A stretch of 55,234 nucleotides of DNA, taken from the NCBI RefSeq assembly GCF_040649515.1, contig NZ_JBEZFP010000049.1, positions 1 through 55,234 on the forward strand, in the 5' to 3' direction. The notes beneath the pieces are model-generated. The model was not told where the DNA came from. It made no database searches and saw nothing but the letters and a program-made list of their open reading frames with translations. Shown in pieces: positions 1 through 7,800 of this stretch (positions are counted from its first letter, which is position 1; each line of letters begins with the position of its first letter). The DNA is from Yinghuangia elevatio (GTDB lineage: Bacteria; Actinomycetota; Actinomycetes; Streptomycetales; Streptomycetaceae). Made by a program: the position numbers and the translations under genes.

Positions 1-367
1 GTACATCTTCCCCCTACCGCCAACACTCTTCCCCTCCCCGCCGCTCTTCCGATCGGCCCCCGCCGGGGCGCGCGTTCCCGGGTCCCGTGCGTTGCGCCGC
101 TCGGCACGCGGAAACGCGCGCGGACTCACTCCTCGGCCGCTTCCCGGCACCACGTCCGCTCACCACCAGCCGCGTCGGATCCGCAGGCCTTTTGCCTGCA
201 TCTGCGCATCACGGCTACCCGGCCACGCGCGATCGATGACGAACCGGCGCGGCTGCCGGCACGGGCAGGTCGGCAGGTGGGCCGACGAAGCAAGGCCCGA
301 AGGGGCGCGGCAAAGGGGCGTGCCGCGGGGGCACGCCCGGTGGAACAGCCGCGAAGGGTCCCGGAGA
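1..367. other. Left edge, no gene recognised
   Basis: I see no convincing gene in the first 367 bases. The open frames crossing this stretch are arginine/proline-rich and look like compositional shadows. The only structure I can support is the hairpin at 316-338, just downstream of the leftward DUF5133 gene. A gene entering from the left of the window cannot be excluded. Confidence 0.5.
316..338 (-). terminator. Hairpin terminator after DUF5133 gene
   Basis: A perfect 9-bp inverted repeat, GGGCGTGCC (316-324) and GGCACGCCC (330-338), encloses a 5-nt loop. It lies about 30 bp beyond the stop codon of the leftward gene ending at 368. There is no U-tract, as is usual for GC-rich actinobacterial terminators. 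Confidence 0.6.
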
Positions 368-595
368 TCAGGCCTCGACGAGCGAGTCGTCCTCGGGCCT
401 CGCCCCGGGGAGGCGGAGCTTCGCGGCGATGAGTGCCGCGTGGACGTCCCGCGTTCCGGTGGAGACGCACAGCGTGTAGGCGACGTCCTCCATGCGGCGC
501 CTCGCCTCCGGGGTGCCCTGCTCGGCGTGGAGGAGGCTGAGTGCCTCGTACTGCTCGACCAGGTCCGCCAGAACCGCCGGATGCGCCATCAGCAT
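368..595 (-). CDS. DUF5133 domain protein
   Basis: A 75-aa protein matching, as I remember it, the small DUF5133 family of Streptomyces and relatives. Hallmarks are an N-terminal helix beginning MLMAHPAVL, a middle block with RRRMEDVAYTLCVSTGT, and a C-terminal LPGARPEDDS. No biochemical function is known; the protein has no membrane segment or signal and should be a small helical cytoplasmic protein. The ATG at 595 has a good ribosome binding site, GGAGG, 6 nt upstream. A strong hairpin at 316-338 follows the gene, so it is probably monocistronic. It is full length for the family. Confidence in the call is high; the function is unknown. Confidence 0.85.
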   Translation of the reverse strand: MLMAHPAVLADLVEQYEALSLLHAEQGTPEARRRMEDVAYTLCVSTGTRDVHAALIAAKLRLPGARPEDDSLVEA

Positions 596-725
596 GCGAT
601 ACCTCCACGCAGCACGGACCGGCGCCCGGATCGGGCGCCGGTATGGTTCGCGTGTCTACCCGGATGCCCGCAAGTCATGCGGATTTTCTCGGAGGCGGCG
701 GCTTTTGTCCTGGTTCCTCGGCTTT

Positions 726-1538
726 TCATCGCACAACTTCCGGTGCGGCGCGTACGAACACCCGATCGGACGCGCGCACCTCCGCCAACGGTCCCCCGGC
801 TCGCATCACCACCTCCAATACGCCGTCGTCGTCGCAGGCGTAGCCGCCCGACGCCCACGCCGCGTTCGCCTCGACGACGGCCCACTCCCCCGCGTCCGTG
901 TGCCCGATGTCGACGACGACCGCGCTCGGCAGGCCCGAGGTCGGGTCCGCGGCGACCTCGGCCGCGAACGCCTCGGCGTCCGCCTCCTCCGCGCACCCGT
1001 CCCACGGCGTGACCGCGAGGTCCCCGTCGACGGCGTACCGCGACGCGGCGCGGACGCGTCCGTCCAGCAGGAACACCCGGAACTCCGCACGAAAGCGCAC
1101 CACTTCGGACACCAGTACGACCGCGTCCTGATCCGCCACATCGGGCCCGGGCAGTTCGGAGCCGTCGCCGTACACCCGCGCCGGGAAGGTCTTGTCCGCA
1201 GGCGGCTTCACGAACCGCGGCCCGCGGAGTGCGCGGGCCCGCCCCAGCGGCATCGCCTCGACCCGGCGCCCGGTCAGCCCGCGGGGCAGTCGGGCGAGTC
1301 AGTCGTCGGCGGGTTCGAGCGGGCCTACACCCAACTCCCGGGCGACCGCGTCCGCGAAGAGCGGCCCGGCGTAGACGTACGCCTCGCCGCGCGGCACGCC
1401 GTCGGGAACCGCCCAGTCGTGCGACCGCTCGACGCGAAGCCCCTTGCGGTACGCGGCCGGTCCCAGACGCCGGTCGGTCTCCGTGCTGCGTGGGGCGAGC
1501 ACCAGCGTGCGGGGGCGGTCCGGCGGCGTCCTGGTCAT
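726..1538 (-). pseudogene. ATP-grasp domain protein broken by in-frame TGA
   Basis: Two pieces in the same frame form one ATP-grasp (DUF4343-like) protein of about 270 residues. The N-terminal part runs from ATG 1538 (MTRTPPDRPRTLVLAPR) to a TGA at 1299-1301. Translation beyond it continues sensibly as LARLPRGLTGRRVEAM and then the ATP-grasp core with RFVKPPADKTFPARVY and a VVVDIGHTDAGEWAVVEAN segment supplying metal/ATP ligands. Frame, order and spacing are preserved, so one TGG (Trp) codon appears to have become TGA. It could be a true nonsense mutation, a sequencing error or, least likely, readthrough. An independent start at 1253 would lack the N-terminal third. An intact, differently built ATP-grasp gene lies at 47519-48406. 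Confidence 0.7.
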
Positions 1539-1642
1539 GCCCGCGAGCATCCCGCGCGGCACCGCGGCTCCGCCTCCGGTTTTCCGGGTGCGCGCCCGGT
1601 GCGTCTCTTCCGCGGCCGTCGGCGGCGCCTACGATCCGAGGG

Positions 1643-2173
1643 GTGAGTGACACCATCGTGTACGTCCTTGCCCTCGACCTGTCCGCCGACGAGGCGCGCG
1701 TCCGCCGCGCGGAGATCGAGCAGTGGCTGACCGGCGAAGGGCTGTTCGTCCGCAACCCGAGCCACGTACGCCCGCGCGATTCCGGCGAGTTCCTCGCCGG
1801 TCCGACCGCGGAGGGGCGGATCACCGACGAGTGGTTGAACGGCCGCTACGAGGCGGACATCCTGTGCACGCGTGACGCCTACACCGCGTACGAGTTGTTC
1901 GAACCGCCGCCGTGCCCCGGGTGCGGCAGTCCCCTGGACCTCGAGCGGTTCCACGAACTGCTGCACGCCTGGCGGCAGGACGCCGAGCCCTCGGCCACCT
2001 GCGGAGACTGCGGAGCCGGCGCGCTGCTGGGCGACTGGGGATGGGAGTTCGGCGCGTACGTCGCCGAACTGGCGGTCGCGTTCGAGAACTGGCCCGAACT
2101 GAGGGACGACTTCGTCGCCGAGCTCGGCCGACGTCTCGGCGGTCGCCCGCGCACGATCATGTGCAGGTACTGA
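1643..2173 (+). CDS. Hypothetical protein with CxxC pairs
   Basis: A 176-aa protein starting at GTG 1643 (V/M-SDTIVYVLALDL). I do not recognise a named family. Visible features are an acidic, helical character, a CPGCGSPLDL motif near residue 92 and a CGDCGAG motif about 30 residues later. Together they look like a zinc ribbon or rubredoxin-like knuckle placed inside the protein. There is no signal peptide or membrane segment. A TACGAT -10 element at 1630-1635 ends 7 nt before the GTG, so transcription may start at the start codon (leaderless); a purine-rich GAGGGG also sits directly before it. The 3' end overlaps a TetR relic in another frame. It may be a small regulatory or immunity-type protein, but that is a guess. 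Confidence 0.6.
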   Translation: MSDTIVYVLALDLSADEARVRRAEIEQWLTGEGLFVRNPSHVRPRDSGEFLAGPTAEGRITDEWLNGRYEADILCTRDAYTAYELFEPPPCPGCGSPLDLERFHELLHAWRQDAEPSATCGDCGAGALLGDWGWEFGAYVAELAVAFENWPELRDDFVAELGRRLGGRPRTIMCRY

Positions 2174-2345
2174 TCGCCCGGATCGTCGACCAGTACGCCG
2201 AACTCTCCGGCCGCCCCGCCGCGTTCCCGACCGCCACCGCGTACGCGATGTACGACGGGATCTTCCAGCACGCCCGGCTGCGCCACCTGACCGGCGCCCC
2301 GGACGCCGCCGACGACCTCGCCGCGAACGTCCGCTGCGCGGCACG
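2161..2345 (+). pseudogene. TetR regulator C-terminal relic
   Basis: In a frame different from the overlapping upstream gene, about 60 codons from 2161 read like the ligand-binding C-terminus of a TetR/AcrR regulator: IVDQYAELSGRPAAFPT, then AYAMYDGIFQHARLRHLTG and a closing DDLAANVR. No HTH-encoding part lies upstream; before 2161 this frame turns arginine-rich. It therefore looks like the surviving tail of a deleted regulator. After 2345 the frame loses coding character. The assignment is from motif memory only. Confidence 0.5.
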
Positions 2346-2350
2346 GCCAG

Positions 2351-2378
2351 GGCGCACCGCCTGTCAGGCGGCTGCGCC
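2351..2378. terminator. Hairpin at VOC gene 3' end
   Basis: A stem with CCGCC/GGCGG around a TGTCA loop (2357-2371), extended by GCGCA and TGCGC flanks with one bulge. It straddles the stop codon of the leftward VOC gene (2364-2366) and also follows the rightward relic, so it could act on both strands. Confidence 0.4.
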
Positions 2379-2780
2379 GCTGCCGTCCGCGCCGGCCTTC
2401 GGGGACTCGGCCAGCAGGTGGACGACACCGGCGGGGTTCCTGATCCAATGTGTTCTGGTGTCGAGGTCCGCGAGGGGTTCGACCTCGTCACACGGACGGA
2501 TGCCGACGTCGGCCAGGGTGCTCGTCGCCGCGTCCAAGTCATCGGTGTGGAGTTGGAGCCAGAGGTCGGGCCGACTGTAGTTGTCGACGCAGTCGAGCCA
2601 CAGCGTAGTGGGGCCGAAACGTACCGCATGGGTCCGCGAGACCGTCGGGGCGTAGGCGACTTCTTCTTCGGCGACCTCGAAGCCCAGGGTGTCGCGGTAG
2701 AAGGCGACGGTGGCCTCGTAGTGTGCCTTGGGGATCTTCATCGCGATGTTCAGGCCGGCGGAGAATTCAGGTTTGCCCAT
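2364..2780 (-). CDS. VOC family protein (glyoxalase/bleomycin-resistance fold)
   Basis: A 138-aa single VOC module: two beta-alpha-beta-beta-beta units with MKIPKAHYEATVAFYRDTLGFEV at the start, TTLWLDCVDNYS at the metal-facing strand and a final NPAGVVHLLAES strand. VOC proteins bind a metal and a small ligand as isomerases, dioxygenases or drug-binding proteins; the substrate cannot be told here. The ATG at 2780 overlaps the end of the ArsR gene by 14 nt, so this is the third, translationally coupled gene of the SRPBCC-ArsR-VOC operon and should be under ArsR control. Length is normal for a one-domain VOC protein. Confidence 0.8.
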   Translation of the reverse strand: MGKPEFSAGLNIAMKIPKAHYEATVAFYRDTLGFEVAEEEVAYAPTVSRTHAVRFGPTTLWLDCVDNYSRPDLWLQLHTDDLDAATSTLADVGIRPCDEVEPLADLDTRTHWIRNPAGVVHLLAESPKAGADGSGAAA

Positions 2781-3135
2781 GGTCGGGTGACTCCTTGGTG
2801 TCGGTGGCGTCCAGCGCGCGTTCGAGTGCGCCCAGCCGGTCGTCCCATCCGTTGGCGAGTGCGGCCAGCCACACCTGGGCCGCACGAATGGGGGCCGGTT
2901 CCAGACGGTAGGGGTGGCGGCGGCCGGTCGGTTCGTCGGAACTGATCACGCCCGCCTCGGCGAGCCGGGCGAGGTGCCTTGCCACCGCCTGGCGGGTGAT
3001 CGGCAGCCGTGCCGCGAGGTCGGTGACGGTCGCCGGCCCGGCCCGGGCGAGTTCGTCGAGCAGGGCACGCCGGGTCGGGTCCGTGAGCGCCGCGAACACC
3101 GCGACGGCCTGCGTCTCGGCATCAGGCGGCGGCAT
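2767..3135 (-). CDS. ArsR-family winged-helix repressor
   Basis: A 122-aa regulator starting at ATG 3135 (MPPPDAETQAVAVFAAL). It has the ArsR layout: a TDPTRRALLDEL helix, then the recognition region TVTDLAARLPITRQAVARHL and a winged segment ending in EPTGRRHPYRLEP. No cysteine pair for metal sensing is visible, so it belongs to the metal-independent branch usually paired with SRPBCC proteins. Start and stop overlap both neighbours by 14 nt, making a compact three-gene operon. The probable binding sites are the two dyads at 3571-3612 upstream of the first gene, giving autoregulation. Confidence 0.85.
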   Translation of the reverse strand: MPPPDAETQAVAVFAALTDPTRRALLDELARAGPATVTDLAARLPITRQAVARHLARLAEAGVISSDEPTGRRHPYRLEPAPIRAAQVWLAALANGWDDRLGALERALDATDTKESPDHGQT

Positions 3136-3556
3136 CGAGATAGGCCCCGAGGTCGACGAGTTCGCCGTCCCATCCAAGGCTGTTGGCCTGGTGGGCGGCC
3201 CGGGCGACGTCGGCGGCGGCCTGCGCGAATCCGCTCTCCACCACGCGCAGCCTGGTGCCGTCCGATACCGGCTCCAGGACGAACTCCACCAGCGTCTGCG
3301 ATGCGTCGTCCGCCGGCATCTCCCCGATCGGCCACCTGAAGGCGAAGCGGTGTGGCGGCTCGACGACCACGATCGTGCCGACGGAGTCCTGGTCGAGGTC
3401 ATCCCAGCGGAAGTACGCCCGCCCGCCGGGCCGCAGGTCCACGTCCGCCACCGAGCCGAACCACCGCGAGAGCCCTTCGGCGGTGGTCAGCGCCGCCCAC
3501 ACCCGCTCGACGGGATGCCGCAGCACGACCTCGCGTTCGATCCGGTCCGCAACCAT
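3122..3556 (-). CDS. SRPBCC/AHSA1-like protein
   Basis: A 144-aa START-fold (SRPBCC, AHSA1-like) protein. The start is typical, REVVLRHPVERVWAALTT, followed by LSRWFG, strand blocks around FRWPIGEM, and a long C-terminal helix with AHQANSLGW. Members bind hydrophobic ligands in a cavity and are very often encoded next to an ArsR repressor, as here. ATG 3556 is preceded by a strong Shine-Dalgarno (GAAAGGAGGTGG), which rules out the longer upstream frame. It is the first gene of the operon, immediately behind the twin operator. Confidence 0.85.
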   Translation of the reverse strand: MVADRIEREVVLRHPVERVWAALTTAEGLSRWFGSVADVDLRPGGRAYFRWDDLDQDSVGTIVVVEPPHRFAFRWPIGEMPADDASQTLVEFVLEPVSDGTRLRVVESGFAQAAADVARAAHQANSLGWDGELVDLGAYLDAAA

Positions 3557-3570
3557 GCCCACCTCCTTTC

Positions 3571-3612
3571 GCAACACATATGTTGCCATCTCTGTAGCAA
3601 CATACCTGTTGC
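3571..3612 (-). promoter_or_regulatory. Twin ArsR operator (GCAACA-N4-TGTTGC x2)
   Basis: Two copies of the same dyad, GCAACA-N4-TGTTGC, lie at 3571-3586 and 3597-3612, 26 bp apart start to start. They begin only 15 bp upstream of the SRPBCC start codon and are AT-rich against a GC-rich background. Position and symmetry fit autoregulatory ArsR binding sites. Confidence 0.7.
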
Positions 3613-3926
3613 CATAGAGACGCGCAAGCCATCGGGCATGCCCGAACTCCGACTCGGCCCCAGAGCAGGAGATGACCGCAGTCGCGCCCAGCACGAGGGC
3701 GTGGGGCGGACCCGGACGCACTGTCCGACTGAACCGGGCGCCACCTGCGTGCGGCACGGATGGCACACGGCGAAGGCCCCGCCCAAGACAACGGACGAGG
3801 CCTTCGCATCGGCACAGCATGCTGCCGGAAGCCAGCCGACTACCGAGACCCACGATTGTCGGGACGTGCTCGGCCCGCGACATGGGTGGGCTGCCACGTC
3901 GCGGGCCGCGAGCGTACGTTTGCCGG
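3613..3926. other. Intergenic region, no gene recognised
   Basis: This stretch lies between the divergently terminated VOC gene and the ArsR operon promoter. Open frames crossing it show no recognisable protein. It contains the leftward operon promoter near the twin operator and, at its right end, the hairpin at 3872-3907. Confidence 0.5.
3872..3907 (-). terminator. Hairpin terminator after VOC gene
   Basis: A perfect 10-bp inverted repeat, GGCCCGCGAC (3872-3881) and GTCGCGGGCC (3898-3907), with a 16-nt loop. It lies 19 bp beyond the end of the leftward VOC gene at 3927, in terminator position. Confidence 0.6.
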
Positions 3927-4337
3927 CTACGCCTTCGCCTGGTTGAAGCGGATGTTGTTGCCGAAGGGGTCGCGGAGGCCGCAGTCGATGCCGTACGTCT
4001 GCTCGGTGGGGCCCTCGGTGAACTCGACGCCGCGGGCCAGCAGCGTTTCGTACGTCTTCCGGCAGTCGTCGGTGCTGAAGATGAGATGGCCGCCCAGCGC
4101 GCCCTTCGTGAGCAACTCGCGTACCTGCTCGGCCGTTTCCTCGGACATCGCGGGCGGCCCCGGCTTCTCCAGCAGGATCTGCCGGTCCGGATGACCCGGG
4201 ACGCCGATCGTCAGCCAGCGCATGAAGCCGAGGTCGACATCGGCGACGACCTCCAGGTCGAGCTTCCCGACGTAGAAGTCCAGGGCCTGGTCCTGGTCGA
4301 GGACGTAGATCTGCGAGTGCGTGATCGAAGTGAACAT
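3927..4337 (-). CDS. VOC family protein
   Basis: A 136-aa glyoxalase-fold protein: ITHSQIYVLDQDQALDFYVG at the first strand-helix, FMRWLTIGVPG, QILLEKPGPP, a GGHLIFSTDD metal-strand block and a closing DPFGNNIRFNQAKA. It resembles the VOC proteins that travel with small AraC regulators in actinobacteria. Upstream of ATG 4337 a TAGATT hexamer (4345-4350) ends 7 nt before the start codon, so the gene may have its own leaderless promoter besides readthrough from the AraC gene 48 bp upstream. The substrate is unknown. Confidence 0.85.
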   Translation of the reverse strand: MFTSITHSQIYVLDQDQALDFYVGKLDLEVVADVDLGFMRWLTIGVPGHPDRQILLEKPGPPAMSEETAEQVRELLTKGALGGHLIFSTDDCRKTYETLLARGVEFTEGPTEQTYGIDCGLRDPFGNNIRFNQAKA

Positions 4338-4385
4338 GTGTACGAATCTAGTTGCCGGGTCCGCCGGAAACTTCTCCGAAACTGC

Positions 4386-4802
4386 TCAACTCCGCGGCCG
4401 CGTCCAGGCCATCGTGAAGCAGGTGGACACGTACGCGGCCCCCTGGCTCCGACTCGCGCCCCCACCCGCCTCCCGGCGGTACGCGCGCGGCGACCGACCG
4501 ACGATGTCGCGGAAGGTCCGGCTGAACGTTCCCAGGCTCCCGAAGCCCACGGCGTGGCAGATCTCGGTCACCGGGCTGTCGGTCTCGCGCAGCAGGAACA
4601 TCGCCCGCTCGACGCGGCGGCGTTGCAGGTAACGGTGCGGTGTCTCACCGAACGCGGCGCGGAAGGTCCGGCTGAAGTGCGCCGGAGAGACGTGTGCGAT
4701 CCGGGCGAGCGCCGGGACGTCGAGTGGCTGCGCGTAGGAGCGATCCATCGCGTCCCGTGCACGCAACAGATTGCGATTGCTCTCCTCAACCGCCCGGCTC
4801 AC
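4386..4802 (-). CDS. AraC-family regulator (HTH only)
   Basis: A 138-aa protein made almost entirely of the double HTH of the AraC/XylS family: LDVPALARIAHVSPAHFSRTF for the first HTH and VTEICHAVGFGSLGTFSRTF for the second, followed by the usual GRSPRAYRRE. There is no ligand-binding domain, typical of the short AraC proteins paired with VOC genes; it probably controls the VOC gene downstream. The GTG at 4802 overlaps the TGA of the caspase-NACHT gene (GTGA). An ATG at 4748 is an alternative start but would cut into the conserved first helix region. The overlap links it physically to the conflict locus; a functional link is unproven. Confidence 0.85.
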   Translation of the reverse strand: MSRAVEESNRNLLRARDAMDRSYAQPLDVPALARIAHVSPAHFSRTFRAAFGETPHRYLQRRRVERAMFLLRETDSPVTEICHAVGFGSLGTFSRTFRDIVGRSPRAYRREAGGGASRSQGAAYVSTCFTMAWTRPRS

Positions 4803-7800
4803 GTGGCCACCACGGCGCCGCCTCCGCTCCCCTGGCCCGTCCCCGGCGCCGGCCGGTGGCAGTAGGAGGGCGATTGCGCCCCCAGGGCGTCGAGTTCGGC
4901 CAAGGCCTTGCTCGCGTACGCGTGCCCGATGAGTGCCGCCGACCGCAGCGCGGCGCGGCGGGCGACCGAACCGGCCGGACTGGCCGCGGCCATCCCGAAC
5001 AGGACATCCGCGGCTTCGGCGGCGCAGGAGGCTCCGAGCTGACCGAGGTCCACAGCCGCCCTCCGGCGGGTGCGGCGCGGGGTGTCCGGGGCCGCGACGA
5101 TCCCGCGCAGGATCGTCTTGGCCTCGCGCCGGTTCACCCGCCCGTGGTACGCCAGGCGGCCGGCGGCCAGTCCCCTGAGGTACGCGGGCGCCGCAACGTC
5201 CCGCGCGACGCGGCGGAACAGGGCGGCCGCTGCGGGCCCGTGCGCCCCGCCGAGGAATTCGAGACGGCCGGCGACGAGTACGGCGGCCTGGGCGGTTCCC
5301 GCCTCGTCGCCGAGTCCGAGCAGCAGCGTCAGACCTTCGCCCTCGTACCTAGGGGCGATGTCGGCGAGCCGGTAGGCGGCCATGGTGCGCACGTCGAGCG
5401 AGGCATGCGTCGAGGTGACGATGCCGCGGAAAGCCGTTGCCGCCTCCTCCTGGTGCTGCGGGCCGATCCGCAACAGCACGGATGCGGCACGGAGTTGCTC
5501 GGCAGGATCGGCTGTTGCGTCGGCCAGGACCGCGCGCACGGTTTCGGCCGCCGCTCGACCGAAGCGACGGCCGGAAGCGTCCCAGGCCTGGACGATGTCG
5601 ATGCGTGCAGCCGCGTCCGACGTGGACTCCAGCAGTTCCGGCAGCAGTTCCGCCGCTTGTGCTCCGGCGTCGGGATCCACGAACGCCAGAACCTCGATCG
5701 CCTGTACCCGTGCCAGGACCGGGCGTTCCACGTCCGCGGCCGCCCGGCGCAGCAGCCCGACGACTTCACGCGCCCGCCCCCGGTGGGTTGTGCCGACCTC
5801 GCGAGCGGCCAAGTGGCGCAGCCAGCGAGGGGAGTCCGCGTCGGTGAACACCTCGAACATCACAGCCGTCGCGTCCGCCTGCCCCGCGGTCCCCAGATCC
5901 CGGAACTTCCGCGCGAGTTCGAACCGTTCACGCCGGGAGAGGGTGCGGTCGGAGCGCGCGGCCCGAAAGATTTGCAGCGCCTGGTGCCGGTATCTCGGTC
6001 CCCATTCGGAACGATCCGCGACGACCATCCAGCGGTACTCGTTGGGCACGTCGGCGGCCGATGCCACAACATCGCCCAGCGCGACGGCTTCATCGTGGAA
6101 TGCGAGCCCGAGCCCGCCGAGCGACTGCACCGCGCAGCGCCGCGCGTACGGCGTCGTCTCACCCTCGCGAACAACGCCGCGTAGGAACTCGGCGAACCGT
6201 TCCGTGTCATCCGGTTCGAGCTGGGCCAGGTGGCCGCCGAGGACGGCTATGTCCTCGATCGGGGTGTCGGGAGCCCCCATACGCTCACGGAGTTTGTCTG
6301 TCGCGGCAGCCGCGTGTTGCGGAGCCAAGCGGGCGACCGCCCGCGCGGTCGAGACCATCGCGTGGGCTCGCGTGTGAGGTTGGTCGAGCACCCCTAGGAG
6401 GCGAGCGACTCCCAACTCGGCCAACGGGGAATCGAGTTCGGACAGTTCCTCGGCCGCCACCTTCTGTACCCAGACACTGTGGCCGTCGTCGGACACTATC
6501 GCCGCCAACATCGCGGCGGCCTCCGCAGTATGGCGGGGCGCCAGGCCGGCGAGTCTGACGGCGCTGTCCACGCGCGCATATCCATCCGAGTCGGGTGCGC
6601 GGGCGTTCTCTCGCAGCGCGACCGCCGCTTCGCCGAGGTAAGCGGACGCGAGCTCGGCGAGTGCGCTCGCACACGACGCCCTGTCCCTGGCGTGGGCGTC
6701 AGGGTGGCCGATGACCGTACGCAGCAGTGCGGCGGCCGGTTCGGTGTTCTGGGCCCCCAAATCCGCAAGTGCCGCCGCCAGGGACTCGGACCGCAGCGCA
6801 GGGACCACCGACCTCAGGTCGAGGAGTGCCCGCGTTGCCTCGGCGGTGTATGCGGGGCTCAGCTTTCCCAGCGCTGTCGCGAAGGCGATGCGGGCATCGG
6901 CTGTGGCCTCCGGGGAGGTCATCTCCGCACGCAGCAAGGCGACCGCCCGTTCGCGGTCCGCCGTGCCGAGCGATGCGAGTGCCGCGGCGGAGGCGGCCCG
7001 CTCCCGTTCGGCGTCGTCCTCGTTGACGGCCGCCCGCCACAGGAGCTCGGCTGCCTCGGGGGCGTACCCGACGTCGAGCTGCGCCGCTCTCACTGCGGCG
7101 GCGCGGCGCGAACCGCTGTAACTGTCCGGTTCACGGGCCATGGCCATGCACAACGCCGCCGCCTCGGCGGTGTGGCCGAGCCGGTCCAACAGTGCGGCCG
7201 CCTGCTCGCGATCGTCCGGCTCGGCGTCCGGGCTCGCGGCAGTCTCGCGTGCCATGCGGGCCGCCTCGTCCCGGTACGCCGATCCGCATCGCGGCAGGGC
7301 GGCGGCGACCGTCATACGCCCGCCTTCGGGGCGGCCGTGGGCGGCCGCGCGCAGCAACTCGGCGGCCGACACCGCGTGCTCGGCGCCGAGTTCGGCAAGG
7401 GCCGTCGCAATGTCCACGACGTCCTCGCACGATGCCTCCGGAACGGTCGCGAGCCCTTGTAGCTCTGCCGCGGCTTCGTCGACGTGGTTCGGCCCCAGTC
7501 CGGCGAGTGCCACAGCCGCGCCGACGCGGGCAGTCAGCCTCGCCTGCGAGGCCAGGATGCCGCGCAGGGCGCCCGCGGCCTCGTCCGCGAACCCAGGATC
7601 GAGCGACCCCAGGGCGGCCGCCGCCACCCGGCGGTCATCGGGAGTGGATCGCTCCGCGGACACGATGCCGCGCAGAACCTGGACGGCTTCGCCGAAGTAG
7701 TGCGGTGCCAGGTCGACGAGTTCGCGAGCCGCGGCCGCACGATGACTGCCGGCGGCATCCGTGTCCCGCATGGCGGCGTGCAACACCGGCTCGACAATCC

